The position numbers and the translations under genes were made by a program. A stretch of 64,000 nucleotides of DNA from assembly GCF_029626225.1 (NCBI RefSeq), contig NZ_JARUBP010000001.1, forward strand, positions 1,736,001 to 1,800,000. Reading direction: 5' to 3'. Below are positions 26,318 to 35,383 of the stretch, in pieces. Source of the DNA: Asanoa sp. WMMD1127. GTDB taxonomy: Bacteria; Actinomycetota; Actinomycetes; Mycobacteriales; Micromonosporaceae. How positions within the stretch are numbered: position 1 is the first letter of the stretch; each line of letters begins with the position of its first letter. Under the pieces are notes generated by a model. The model saw only the letters and a program-made list of their open reading frames with translations, was not told where the DNA came from and did not search any database.

Positions 26318-27672
26318 GCAAGGTTGCGGAGGGCGTCCTCGACGGCGCGGTGGAAGGTGGGGTAGGCGTAGACCATGCTGCGGAGTTGAGACAGGGGCAC
26401 CCGGGCGTGGACGGCTAGGGTCAGCATGCTCAGGACCTCGCCGCCCATCGGGCCTACTGACGTCGCGCCGACCAGGAGGTCGCCGTCGGCGATCAGTTTG
26501 ATGAGGCCGGCGTTGCCTTCCTTGTGGATCCAGCCGCGGGCCGACGTCGTGAGGTCTGTCTGTCCTACTCGGACGTTCAGGCCGCGGTCGCGGGCCTCCG
26601 CCTCCGTCAGGCCGACCGAGCCCAGCTCCGGGTCCGTGAACGTCACCCGCGGCACGGCGCGATAGTCCGCCGGCGGGCCCTCCTGACCCAGGATGTCGCG
26701 GATCGCGACCCCGGCCTCGTACATCGCCATGTGGGTGAAGGCGCCGTTCCCCGTCACATCGCCGACCGCCCAGATGCCGTCGGCCGCCCGCATCCGCTCG
26801 TCGGTGGCCAGCCACCGCGCCTCCGCGTCGAGGCCGGCCGCCTCCAGACCCAGGTCGGCCACCCGGGCCTTGCGGCCCGTGGCCACCAGCAGCCGGTCGC
26901 CGGTCACCTGGCCCGCGCCGTCGGCCAGCTCGACCGCGAAGCCGTCCGCTTCGCTGTGCAGCACCCGGGCCGCCTTGACCCCGGTGCGCACGGTCACCCC
27001 GTCGGCCTCCAGCGCGGCCTGCACCAGCGCCGACGCCTCCGGCTCCTCGATCGGAACCAGCCGGTCCGCCGCCTCGACCACCGTGACCCGCACACCGAAG
27101 CGGGCGAAGACCTGGGCCAGCTCGATCCCGATCGCGCCGCCGCCGAGCACGATCAGCGAGACCGGCAGGTCTTCGACCTCGATCGCTTCGCGGTTGGTCC
27201 AGTACGGCGTGCCGGCCAGGCCCTCGATCGGCGGCGCGCTGGGCTCGGTGCCGGTGGCGATCACCAGCGCGCGGGTGGCCTCGTACTCCTCGTCGCCGAC
27301 GGTCACCGTGCGCGCACCGGTCAGCACTCCGTAGCCGCGTACGAACCGGCCGCCCTTGCCGACGAACCGGTCCACCGCGACCGTGTCGTCCCAGTCGTCG
27401 GTGGCCTCCTCGCGGATCCGCTTGGCGACCGGGGTCCAGTCGGGGTGCACCGTTGCCGTCCCGCCGAGCTGCGGGATCCGCCGGGCCTCGGCGAGGGCGT
27501 TGGCGGCCCGGATCATCATCTTGCTGGGCACGCACCCCCAGTAGGGGCACTCGCCGCCCACCAGGTTGCTCTCGATGCCGACGACCGACAGCCCGGCCTC
27601 GGCCAACTTGCCGGCGACCTCCTCGCCACCGACGCCCAACCCCACCACGACCACGTCAACTCGCTGCGCCAC
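26314..27672 (-). CDS. FAD-dependent pyridine nucleotide-disulfide oxidoreductase
   Basis: A 452-residue flavoprotein. The FAD-binding start is VVVVGLGVGGEEVAGKLAEA, the redox-active disulfide is CPYWGC near residue 42, the NAD(P)-binding motif is VLGGGAIGIELAQ near 178 and the dimer domain starts at RAVPRVTFTDPELGSVG. It belongs with dihydrolipoyl-dehydrogenase/mercuric-reductase relatives. The C-terminal His-Glu dyad normally found as HxHPTxxE is replaced by YAYPTFHRAVED, so a classical lipoamide dehydrogenase is unlikely. The electron acceptor is unknown. Confidence 0.83.
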   Translation of the reverse strand: MAQRVDVVVVGLGVGGEEVAGKLAEAGLSVVGIESNLVGGECPYWGCVPSKMMIRAANALAEARRIPQLGGTATVHPDWTPVAKRIREEATDDWDDTVAVDRFVGKGGRFVRGYGVLTGARTVTVGDEEYEATRALVIATGTEPSAPPIEGLAGTPYWTNREAIEVEDLPVSLIVLGGGAIGIELAQVFARFGVRVTVVEAADRLVPIEEPEASALVQAALEADGVTVRTGVKAARVLHSEADGFAVELADGAGQVTGDRLLVATGRKARVADLGLEAAGLDAEARWLATDERMRAADGIWAVGDVTGNGAFTHMAMYEAGVAIRDILGQEGPPADYRAVPRVTFTDPELGSVGLTEAEARDRGLNVRVGQTDLTTSARGWIHKEGNAGLIKLIADGDLLVGATSVGPMGGEVLSMLTLAVHARVPLSQLRSMVYAYPTFHRAVEDALRNLA

Positions 27673-27688
27673 CCCGCCATTAAAGCCC

Positions 27689-27853
27689 AGGGCCTAGCTG
27701 GTGGATTACGGCGGAGTCGCGGCGAGGCCCAGACGGTGTCCGGGCGTGCGCGACGGACGTCTGAATACCGGTGTTGTATTCAGATGGCCGGCGCGTGCGG
27801 TCGGGCGCCGTCTGGGTCCGGCGCGGCCCGTCGTAATCCACCAGCTAGGCCCT
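27689..27853. repeat. Nested inverted-repeat (MITE-like or structured leader) element, copy 1
   Basis: The ends are a perfect 22-bp inverted repeat (27689-27710 and 27832-27853; outer end AGGGCCTAG). A 9-bp second-level repeat, CCCAGACGG with CCGTCTGGG, lies inside. The centre is an 8-bp hairpin CTGAATAC/GTATTCAG (27761-27768, 27776-27783) around CGGTGTT. It ends 12 bases before the ATG of the serine-hydrolase gene. See copy 2 at 35384-35547, which has different bases but the same paired architecture. Confidence 0.85.
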
Positions 27854-27865
27854 AGAGTGGCGGCC

Positions 27866-28960
27866 ATGTCGCAGGTGACCGGTCACAGCGAAGCGGATTT
27901 CACACCGGTCCGCCGGCTCTTCGAGAGCTTCTTCACCGACGGCCGGGACACCGGCGCGGGCCTCGCCGTGGTGCACCGCGGCCGCCTGGTGGTCGACCTC
28001 GTCGGCGGTTGGCGCGACGACGACCGCCGGCGACCGTGGACGCCCGACACCGTCGTCGCGGTCTACTCGGTGAGCAAGCCGTTCGCCGCCGCCTGCCTGA
28101 TGATCCTGGTCGACCGTGGCCGGGCCGGCCTCGACGACCCCGTGCACCGGCACTGGCCCGAGTTCCCCGACGACGGCACGACCGTGCGGCACGTCCTCGC
28201 CCACACCGCCGGCCGCCCGGTCTTCCCCACGCCCCGGCCGGCCACCGCGTGGTCCGACTGGCCGACCCTGACCGCCGACCTGGCCGTCGCACCTCCGATG
28301 TGGACCCCCGGCACGATGGCGGCCGAGCACGCGCTGACCTACGGCCACCTCGTCGGCGAGCTCGTGCGCCGCGTCGACGGCCGGTCGATCGGAGCCTTCC
28401 TCACCGAGGAGATCGCCACACCGTGGCGGCTGGACCTCGCCTTCGGCGCCGGCGACCGGCCGGCGATCGCCGACCTGACCTTCGGCGACCCGGAGTGGCC
28501 GACCACGACCGTCGGCGCGCCCGGCAGCCTGCGCCACCGTGGCCTGACCAACCCGGACGGCTGCCGCGACCTGACGGTGCTCAACGGTCCACTGTGGCGA
28601 GACACCGAGGTGCCCGCCGTCAATATGCACGCCACCGCCACTGCGGTAGCCCGCTTCTATCAAGGCCTCCTGGCCGGCGGCACCCTCGACGGCCAGCAGA
28701 TCCTGAGCGCCGAGGCCACCGCCGAAATGATCCGCGTGCAGCACGACGGCCCGGACCTGCTGCTGGACCGCTCGGTCAGGTGGTCGCTCGGGTTCCAGGT
28801 CGAGGACGACGGCAGCTTCGGCATGGGCGGCATCGGCGGCAGCTGCGGCTACGCGTTGCCCAGCGCCGACCTGGCGATCGGCTTCGTCACCCGGCATCTC
28901 GCCGACTTCGACCGGATCGGCGAGATCGACGACACGGTGATGGCGATCGTTCAGGCGTAA
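27866..28960 (+). CDS. Serine hydrolase, beta-lactamase/esterase EstB family
   Basis: The ATG at 27866 gives 364 residues. The class C beta-lactamase-like motifs are SVSK (nucleophile Ser and Lys, near residue 72) and LTYGH (Tyr-x-Asn equivalent, near 155), with GGIGGSCGY near the end as a possible third motif. Such enzymes are esterases or peptidases rather than lactamases. No signal peptide is seen, so it probably acts inside the cell. It ends by overlapping the photolyase gene by ten bases in convergent orientation. Its ribosome site lies next to the inverted-repeat element. Confidence 0.83.
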   Translation: MSQVTGHSEADFTPVRRLFESFFTDGRDTGAGLAVVHRGRLVVDLVGGWRDDDRRRPWTPDTVVAVYSVSKPFAAACLMILVDRGRAGLDDPVHRHWPEFPDDGTTVRHVLAHTAGRPVFPTPRPATAWSDWPTLTADLAVAPPMWTPGTMAAEHALTYGHLVGELVRRVDGRSIGAFLTEEIATPWRLDLAFGAGDRPAIADLTFGDPEWPTTTVGAPGSLRHRGLTNPDGCRDLTVLNGPLWRDTEVPAVNMHATATAVARFYQGLLAGGTLDGQQILSAEATAEMIRVQHDGPDLLLDRSVRWSLGFQVEDDGSFGMGGIGGSCGYALPSADLAIGFVTRHLADFDRIGEIDDTVMAIVQA

Positions 28961-30147
28961 CGCGCGACGTACTCCCCGGTCGGGTCGTAACGCTCCCGCT
29001 GCCGTTCCGGGTTGAACCGCCGGTAGGGCCGCGTGTCGTTGCCGGTCCCGGCCACCCACTGCCAGTTGCCCGAGTTGTTGGGCACGTCGCCGTCGAGCAG
29101 CCAGCGGTAGAACTCGCCGAGCCCGCGCCGCCAGTCGACGCCGAGGTCCTTGGTCAGATAGGACGCGGTGACCAGTCGGGCCCGGTTGTGCATCCATCCC
29201 TCGCGGCGCAGCTGGTGCATGCCGGCGTCCACGATGGGCACTCCGGTGCGCCCCTCGGCCCAGCGCTGGAACGCCTCCTCGTTGTCGCGCCAGCCCTCGG
29301 TGGCCCCACGCCGATAGGCCTTGTGGGAGATCTCCGGGAACGCGTACGCCACCTGGTAGTAGAAGTCGCGCCAACAGAGCTGACGGACGAAGGGGTCGCT
29401 GCCGGGCTTCCCCAGCGCGGCATGCGCGAGCTCGAGCGGTGACAGGCAACCGAAGCGGAGGTACGGGCTGAGCCGCGACGTGCGGTCGCCGGCGAGGTCG
29501 TTGTGCCCGTCGTCGTACTCCTCGACGTTGCGCAACCAGCCGCGCAGCCGTTGCCGGGCCGCGGTCTCCCCACCCGGCGCGGCATCCGGCGACGCGCCGG
29601 CCGGCGCCGCCGGCAACCGACCGACCTGCACACCCGGCGGCAGCGGCACCTTCTTCGGGACACCCACCTCGTCGCGCCACTTGGCCGCGGTCCAGGACCG
29701 GTGGTACGGCGAGAACACCCGGTAGTGGTCGCCACCGCCCGGCTGGAGCGCACCCGGGTCCACAATGGTGAGTCCTGGGAAGAACCGCACCGAGAGCCGA
29801 TGCCGCTCCCCCTCGGCGGTCAACCGCCGCTCCCGCCGACGCGCGTAGTTGCTGACGTCCGCCGCCGCGGCCACCCCCTCCGCGCCCACCTCGCCGGCCA
29901 GCCGGACGGTCTCCGCGACCGGGTCGCCCTGGCGCACCACCAGGTCGCTGCCCCGGCTCCGCAGGATCTCGCGCAGGTCGGTGACGCTCTGGTGGAGGAA
30001 CCGGTCCCGGTTGGGCGAGCGGCCGGCCAGCTCCGGGTCGAACACGAACAGCGGCACGACCTGCTCCGCGGTGGCGCACGCGCTGGCCAGCGCCGGGTTG
30101 TCGTGCACCCGCAGGTCACGGGTGAACAGCACGATCGCGGTGCGCAT
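28951..30147 (-). CDS. phr: Deoxyribodipyrimidine (CPD) photolyase, class I
   Basis: The ATG at 30147 overlaps the crtB stop by one base and gives 398 residues. The N-terminal alpha/beta photolyase domain starts IVLFTRDLRVHDNPAL, and the FAD-binding C-terminal domain shows RLSPYLRFGCLSPLEL, FVRQLCWRDFYYQV, PIVDAGMHQLRREGWMHNRAR and VPNNSGNWQWVAG, all diagnostic. It repairs UV pyrimidine dimers in light. Its coupling with crtB under the LitR locus matches the light-induced carotenoid and photolyase arrangement known in streptomycetes. Confidence 0.95.
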   Translation of the reverse strand: MRTAIVLFTRDLRVHDNPALASACATAEQVVPLFVFDPELAGRSPNRDRFLHQSVTDLREILRSRGSDLVVRQGDPVAETVRLAGEVGAEGVAAAADVSNYARRRERRLTAEGERHRLSVRFFPGLTIVDPGALQPGGGDHYRVFSPYHRSWTAAKWRDEVGVPKKVPLPPGVQVGRLPAAPAGASPDAAPGGETAARQRLRGWLRNVEEYDDGHNDLAGDRTSRLSPYLRFGCLSPLELAHAALGKPGSDPFVRQLCWRDFYYQVAYAFPEISHKAYRRGATEGWRDNEEAFQRWAEGRTGVPIVDAGMHQLRREGWMHNRARLVTASYLTKDLGVDWRRGLGEFYRWLLDGDVPNNSGNWQWVAGTGNDTRPYRRFNPERQRERYDPTGEYVARYA

Positions 30148-31088
30148 CAGGCGGCCCCCACCGGCATCCGGGACGCCGTTCGCAGGTTCGTCGGCGGCAC
30201 GGCGATGGGTGCGTCCCCGGCGGCGAGCAGCGCGCGGGCGGCGACCGCGGCCCGCCGGCGGTTGGGCACGGTGGCCCGGCGGACGAACACGTCGTAGTCG
30301 GCGGCCACCACCTCGTCGAGGATCCCGCCGTAGAGGGTGTAGGCGGCCCGGATGCACGACCGCGACCCGGGCGCCAGCATCGCGACACCGGGCGCCGCGG
30401 CGGCGTAGTGCAGGCGGGCGCGCTCCACCTCGTACGCGATGAGGTTCTTGATCTGCGGTGTGGCGGCCCGCCGGGTGACGGCGCCGGCGAGGTCGGCCCG
30501 GCTGACGCCGAACCGGTCGAGGTCCTCGTCGGGAAGGTAGGTGCGGCCGCGGTAGAGGTCCTCGCCCACGTCACGGATGAAGTTGGTCAGCTGGAAGGCG
30601 AGGCCGAGCTCGCGGGCCGGCCCGCGCGCGGCAGCCGGGTCGGAGCTGCCCAGGATCGGCAGCATCATCGTGCCGATCACCGCCGCCGAACCTTCCATGT
30701 AGTCGAGCAGGTCGTCGTAGGTCGCGTAGCTCGTGACCGTCAGGTCCATCGCCATGCTCCGCAGGAAGCTCGCGAAGTCACCGCGGTCGAGGTCGAAGAC
30801 GGCGATGGTGTGCAGCACCGCGGGCAGCAACGGGTCGTCGACCGGCGCACCGTGCAAGCCGGCGACGAAGCTCTCGGACCACTGGCTCAGCTGGTCGGCG
30901 CGCGCGGCCGGCGGCAGATCGTCGGTGCGGTCGACGATCTCGTCCGCGTAGCGGGTGAAGCCGTATAGCGCGTGCACATGTCGCCGTTTCCACGCGGGCA
31001 ACAGCCGAGTCGCGAGATAGTACGTGCGACCGTGCTGTTTGTGCAGCTCACGGCAGCGTTCGTAGGACACCGCCAGGGCCTCGTCCAC
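30147..31088 (-). CDS. crtB: Phytoene synthase
   Basis: A trans-isoprenyl diphosphate synthase that condenses two GGPP to phytoene. The start at the GTG 31088 (or 31091) is preferred because GGGAGG lies just upstream and family members begin at this point; an upstream ATG at 31127 would crowd the divergent crtE promoter. Asp-rich motifs are YADEIVD near residue 50 and NFIRDVGEDLYRGRTYLP near 155. Length of about 313 residues is normal. It leads the minus-strand pair with the photolyase. Confidence 0.92.
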   Translation of the reverse strand: MDEALAVSYERCRELHKQHGRTYYLATRLLPAWKRRHVHALYGFTRYADEIVDRTDDLPPAARADQLSQWSESFVAGLHGAPVDDPLLPAVLHTIAVFDLDRGDFASFLRSMAMDLTVTSYATYDDLLDYMEGSAAVIGTMMLPILGSSDPAAARGPARELGLAFQLTNFIRDVGEDLYRGRTYLPDEDLDRFGVSRADLAGAVTRRAATPQIKNLIAYEVERARLHYAAAAPGVAMLAPGSRSCIRAAYTLYGGILDEVVAADYDVFVRRATVPNRRRAAVAARALLAAGDAPIAVPPTNLRTASRMPVGAA

Positions 31089-31155
31089 CACGCCTCCCGA
31101 CCAGAACCGACTCAGCAATCGACGCAACTCGCAAGTCTAGGGTACGCTCACCGTC
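31089..31155. promoter_or_regulatory. Divergent crtB/crtE promoter region
   Basis: These 67 bases separate the two divergent carotenoid transcription units and must hold both promoters. A TAGGGTACGCT stretch around 31137-31147 is a possible -10 region for crtE. LitR sites are not identifiable by eye. Confidence 0.4.
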
Positions 31156-32277
31156 GTGGCCAACGACACGCTCGCGGGGGATACCCGTGACGCGCTGATC
31201 CTGAGCCCGCCGCCGCAACGGCACATGCCGCCGGTCGACGGGCGGTTCCGCGCGGCGATCGACACCACCCTCACCGAGTTCCTCCGGCACGAATGCGCCC
31301 TTCTCGAGTCCACCGACGCCGCGCTGCGACCGTTCGCCGCACAGGCCCACGACAGCGTGCTGGCCGGCGGAAAGCGACTCCGGCCGACCTTCGCGCACTG
31401 GGGCTGGCGCGGCGTCGTCGGTCCCACGCCCGCCGTCGAGCCGGTGCTACCCGCTTTTGCCGCGCTCGAACTGCTGCATTCCTTCGCCTTGATCCACGAC
31501 GACGTGATGGACGAGTCGGCGACCCGGCGCGGGCGGCCCACGGCGCACGAGACGTTCGCGGCGCAGCACGTCCGGGCGGGCCGGGTCGGTCCGGCCGAGC
31601 GGTTCGGCACCGCGGGCGCCGTGCTGGCCGGCGACCTGTGCCTCGTCTGGGCCGATCGGCTGCTCGCTCGCGCCGACGTGCCGGCGGAGGCGCTGCTGGC
31701 CGCCCGGCGCTGCTACGACGAGATGCGCGTCGAGGCCATCGCCGGCCAGTTCCTCGACGTGTTGGGCGACGCCGAGCCCGACCGCTGGTCGGTCGACCGC
31801 GCGCTGCGGGTCGCCCGGCTCAAGACCGCCGCGTACACCGTGACCTGGCCGTTGCTCTTCGGCGCCGCGCTCAGCGGTGGCGGGGCGGCACTGACCGACG
31901 CCTACCGGCGCTACGGCGCCGCGGTCGGCGAGGCGTTCCAGCTCTGCGACGACCTGCTCGGCGTGTTCGGCGACCCGGCGGTGACGGGCAAGCCCGCCGG
32001 CGACGACCTGCGCACCGGCAAGCCCACGGTGCTGCTGTTACTCGCCCGCCAGCTGGCCACCCCGGCCCAGGCGGCCCACCTGACCCGCAATGCCTGCGCC
32101 GACATCGAACACCTCGCGAAAATCGTCGCCGACACTGGCGCGGTGGCCGCGGTCGAGGCCATGATCGACAACCGGGTCAGCGCGGCGCTGGCCGTGCTGG
32201 ACGAGGCGCCGATCGACCCCACCACGCACGCCGCGCTGCGCGACCTCGCGGTGACGGCCACGCACCGGTGGTCATGA
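31156..32277 (+). CDS. crtE: Geranylgeranyl diphosphate synthase (polyprenyl synthetase)
   Basis: A 373-residue E-type polyprenyl synthase that makes the C20 precursor of phytoene. GGKRLRP near residue 72, the first Asp-rich motif LIHDDVMDESATRRGRPT near 115 and the second CDDLLGVFGDPAVTGKP near 260 are all intact. It starts at a GTG and lies 17 bases before crtI. Confidence 0.93.
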   Translation: MANDTLAGDTRDALILSPPPQRHMPPVDGRFRAAIDTTLTEFLRHECALLESTDAALRPFAAQAHDSVLAGGKRLRPTFAHWGWRGVVGPTPAVEPVLPAFAALELLHSFALIHDDVMDESATRRGRPTAHETFAAQHVRAGRVGPAERFGTAGAVLAGDLCLVWADRLLARADVPAEALLAARRCYDEMRVEAIAGQFLDVLGDAEPDRWSVDRALRVARLKTAAYTVTWPLLFGAALSGGGAALTDAYRRYGAAVGEAFQLCDDLLGVFGDPAVTGKPAGDDLRTGKPTVLLLLARQLATPAQAAHLTRNACADIEHLAKIVADTGAVAAVEAMIDNRVSAALAVLDEAPIDPTTHAALRDLAVTATHRWS

Positions 32278-32293
32278 CGGCTAACTTCAGGAG

Positions 32294-33778
32294 ATGCGCG
32301 TGCGAACCGTGACCGGACCCAGCGAGCGGGTGGTGGTGGTCGGCGCCGGCCTCGGCGGCCTGGCCGCGGCCCTGCACCTGGCGGGCGCGGGCCGGCAGGT
32401 CACCGTGGTCGAGCGGGAGGCCGTCCCGGGCGGCCGGGCCGGCCGGCTAAGCCTCGACGGCTACGAGTTCGACACCGGCCCCACCGTGCTCACCATGCCC
32501 GACCTCATCGCCGAGGCGCTGGGCGCGGTCGGCGAGGAGCTCGGCGACTGGCTCGACCTGGTCCCCCTGGACCCGGCCTACCGGGCGCACTACCCCGACG
32601 GCTCGACGCTCGACGTCATCACCGACACCGCGCGGATGGCGGCCGAGATCTCCCGCGTGTGCGGCCCCCGTGAGGCCGACGGCTACCTGCGCTTCGTCGA
32701 CTTCGCCCGCGACCTCTGGCGGCTCGAACGGGCCGACTTCATCGCCCGCAACTTCGACGCGCCGCGGGACCTGCTCACCGGCAACCTGCTGCGGCTGTTC
32801 GCCACGGGCGCGTTCCGCCGCCTGCAGACCAAGGTCAACCAGTTCTTCCGCGATCCGCGTACCCGCCGGATCTTCTCCTTCCAGGCCATGTACGCGGGCC
32901 TGGCGCCGCACGACGCCCTCGCCATCTACGCCGTCATCGCATACCTCGACTCGGTGGCCGGCGTGTTCTATCCGCGCGGGGGCATCCACGCGGTGCCGCG
33001 CGCGCTGGCCGGCGCGGCCGAGAAGCACGGCGTGCAGATCCGTTACGGGACGGCGGTGACCCGGGTCGAGACCGCCGGCGGCCGCGCGGTTGCCGTGCAC
33101 ACGGCCACCGGCGAGCGCATCCCGGCCGACGTCGTGGTGCTCAACCCGGACACGGTCGCGGCCAACACGCTGCTCGGCGAGGCGGCGCACCGGTCGCTGC
33201 GCTACTCGCCGTCCGCCGTGGTGCTGCACGTCGGCTCCCGCCAGGGCTACTCGAAGATCGCCCACCACAACATCCACTTCGGTCGGGCCTGGCGGCGCAC
33301 CTTCGCCGAGATCATCGACCGCGGCGAGCTGATGTCCGACCCGTCGTTGCTGGTCACCAACCCGAGCCGCACCGAGCCCACGGTGGTGCCGGCCGGCCGG
33401 CACAGCTACTACGTGCTGGCGCCGGTCCCCAACCTCGACCGGGCGCCGCTGCACTGGCGCGGCCCGCTCGGCGACCGCTACGCGGGCGAGCTCATGACCA
33501 CCCTGGAGCAGCGTGGCTACCACGGGTTCACGGCCGGCGTCGAGGTGTCGCGGGTGATCACGCCGGCCGACTGGGCCGCCGCCGGCTTGGCCGCGGGCAC
33601 CCCGTTCGCGGCCGCCCACAGCCTCTTCCAGACCGGGCCGTTCCGCCCGGGCAACCTGCACCGCACACTGTCCAACGTGGTTTATGTCGGCTCCGGGACC
33701 CAGCCCGGCGTCGGCGTGCCGATGGTGCTCATCTCCGGCAAGCTCGCCGCTGGCCGGATCGTCGGAGGACTGACATGA
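32294..33778 (+). CDS. crtI: Phytoene desaturase
   Basis: A 494-residue FAD enzyme that introduces the conjugated double bonds converting phytoene toward lycopene. The dinucleotide-binding start is VVVVGAGLGGLAAALHL, then REAVPGGRAGRLSLDGYEFDTG, and the C-terminal bacterial-type crt signature YVGSGTQPGVGVPMVLISGK. ATG 32294 lies directly against GGAG; the GTG at 32300 has better spacing and may be the true start. Overlaps idi by four bases (ATGA). Confidence 0.94.
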   Translation: MRVRTVTGPSERVVVVGAGLGGLAAALHLAGAGRQVTVVEREAVPGGRAGRLSLDGYEFDTGPTVLTMPDLIAEALGAVGEELGDWLDLVPLDPAYRAHYPDGSTLDVITDTARMAAEISRVCGPREADGYLRFVDFARDLWRLERADFIARNFDAPRDLLTGNLLRLFATGAFRRLQTKVNQFFRDPRTRRIFSFQAMYAGLAPHDALAIYAVIAYLDSVAGVFYPRGGIHAVPRALAGAAEKHGVQIRYGTAVTRVETAGGRAVAVHTATGERIPADVVVLNPDTVAANTLLGEAAHRSLRYSPSAVVLHVGSRQGYSKIAHHNIHFGRAWRRTFAEIIDRGELMSDPSLLVTNPSRTEPTVVPAGRHSYYVLAPVPNLDRAPLHWRGPLGDRYAGELMTTLEQRGYHGFTAGVEVSRVITPADWAAAGLAAGTPFAAAHSLFQTGPFRPGNLHRTLSNVVYVGSGTQPGVGVPMVLISGKLAAGRIVGGLT

Positions 33779-34368
33779 CCGACTCTCGCGAACGACACCT
33801 CGTCGAGCTCGTCGACGACGACGGCCTGCCGATCGGCAGTGAGACCGTCGAGGTGGCGCACCAGCGTCCCGGGCTGCTGCACCGGGCGTTCTCGGTGGTG
33901 CTGATGGACCCCGATGGGCGGGTCCTGCTGCAACGCCGAGCCGCGGTGAAGACGCGCTTCCCGCTGCGCTGGGCCAACACCTGCTGCGGCCACCCCGCGC
34001 CGGGCGAGGAACTCGCGGTCTCCGCCAACCGGCGGCTCAAGGAGGAGCTCGGCGCCGCGCCGGTGTCGCTCACCGAGGTCGGCGTCTACGTCTACTACGC
34101 GGAGGACCCGACGACCGGGCGGGTCGAATGGGAGTACGACCACGTGCTGCTCGGCCAGGTCGGCGGCGACGAAACCATGCTGCCCGACCCGGACGAGGTC
34201 GCCGAACTGGCCTGGGTCGACCCGGACGTGCTGCCGCGGGCCATCCGGGCGGAGCCGACCCTCTACTCGCCCTGGCTCGCCGGTGTGATCAACAAGGTCG
34301 CGACGGCCCGCTCGGTCGGCGCGGCCGCCGCCGACGGCGACACCGCGGAGCGGTCGGGTGGCCGATGA
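33775..34368 (+). CDS. idi: Isopentenyl-diphosphate delta-isomerase, type I
   Basis: A 197-residue NUDIX-fold enzyme that interconverts IPP and DMAPP. NTCCGHPAPGEE provides the catalytic Cys near residue 68, RRLKEELGA the NUDIX helix and WEYDHVLLG the catalytic Glu near 118. Its position between crtI and litR (ATGA with crtI, 11-base overlap with litR) shows co-transcription with the carotenoid genes, increasing precursor supply. Confidence 0.94.
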   Translation: MTDSRERHLVELVDDDGLPIGSETVEVAHQRPGLLHRAFSVVLMDPDGRVLLQRRAAVKTRFPLRWANTCCGHPAPGEELAVSANRRLKEELGAAPVSLTEVGVYVYYAEDPTTGRVEWEYDHVLLGQVGGDETMLPDPDEVAELAWVDPDVLPRAIRAEPTLYSPWLAGVINKVATARSVGAAAADGDTAERSGGR

Positions 34369-35269
34369 GGGCCTGAGCGCCGGGGCCGTCGCGCGGCGCC
34401 TCGGCGTCGCCGTCACCACGCTGCGCACGTGGCACCAGCGCTACGGGCTGGGGCCGAGCCGACACGTGCCCGGCCACCACCGGCGCTACACCCCGGAGGA
34501 CCTGTCGCGGCTCGAGGTGATGCGCCGGCTCACCGCCGAGGGCATTGCCCCGGCCGAGGCGGCCCGCTGGGCGCGCTACGCGCCGGACCTGCCACCCCGC
34601 AGCGAGGCCGCCCCCGCCGCCGTCCGGGCCGGTGGTGGTTTCGCCATCCCCGTCGGGCGGGCCGGTCCGGCCGCGCGCGGCCTCGCCCGGGCCGCCATCC
34701 GCCTCGACGTCGTCGCGATGCGCGACATCATGACGCGGGCCGTCGCCGCGGACGGCGTGGTGTCCACGTGGGACGGCGTGCTGCGGCCCGTGCTGGCCGG
34801 GATCGGTGAGCGGCACATGGCGACCAAACGGCTGATCGAGGTCGAGCACCTGTTCTCGCGTACGGCCACCGAGGTGTTCGCCGCCATGCCGCGGCCACGG
34901 AACGGGGAACCGCCCCGCGTGCTGCTGGCCTGCACCGACGAGGAGCAGCACAGCCTGCCGCTGGAGGCGCTGGCCGCCGCGCTCGCCGCCGACGGGGTGG
35001 GCAGCCGGCTGCTCGGGGCGCGGGTGCCCCCGACGGCGTTGAGCGACGCGGTCGAGCGTACGGGCCCGGATGTGGTCATGCTCTGGTCGCACGCGCCCGA
35101 GACCGCGCACGTGGCGCAGTTGGTGGCGCTGCAGGAAGCGCCCCGCCGACCGGTGATGATCGTCGCCGGCGGTCCGGGGTGGACGGTCGACGCGCTCCCC
35201 GCCGGTGTAATCGCGCCAACCACGCTCGGTGAGGCGCTGCAGCTCATCGAGACGTGGGTGCGCCGTTAG
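34358..35269 (+). CDS. litR: LitR/CarH-like MerR regulator with a B12-binding photoreceptor domain
   Basis: The GTG at 34358 overlaps idi by 11 bases and gives 303 residues. The MerR helix-turn-helix is SAGAVARRLGVAVTTLRTWHQRYG, written here in two parts, with the wing LGPSRHVPGHHRRYTPEDL. A cobalamin-binding domain follows: an H-x9-EH motif (ERHMATKRLIEVEH; Trp is usual in place of the first His), then EEQHSLPL with the His expected to bind cobalt and the Rossmann part to the end. LitR/CarH represses carotenoid genes in the dark and releases DNA in light. It is likely to control this cluster and the photolyase. Confidence 0.87.
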   Translation: MADEGLSAGAVARRLGVAVTTLRTWHQRYGLGPSRHVPGHHRRYTPEDLSRLEVMRRLTAEGIAPAEAARWARYAPDLPPRSEAAPAAVRAGGGFAIPVGRAGPAARGLARAAIRLDVVAMRDIMTRAVAADGVVSTWDGVLRPVLAGIGERHMATKRLIEVEHLFSRTATEVFAAMPRPRNGEPPRVLLACTDEEQHSLPLEALAAALAADGVGSRLLGARVPPTALSDAVERTGPDVVMLWSHAPETAHVAQLVALQEAPRRPVMIVAGGPGWTVDALPAGVIAPTTLGEALQLIETWVRR

Positions 35270-35383
35270 CTCTCGGGTCATACTTTCGGGAGTCGAAACT
35301 CGGCTTTTCGTCCGCTACCGTGTGTGCGGTCCTCGCCGGTTCGGCCGGTGCCCCTAGGGAGCACGCCCCCGCTCCCGCCGCCC

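Noticed and set aside
27701-27865. Upstream in-frame extension of the serine-hydrolase gene into the inverted-repeat element
   Set aside because: The ATG at 27866 follows a ribosome-site-like AGAGTGG, and the extension would translate the hairpin.
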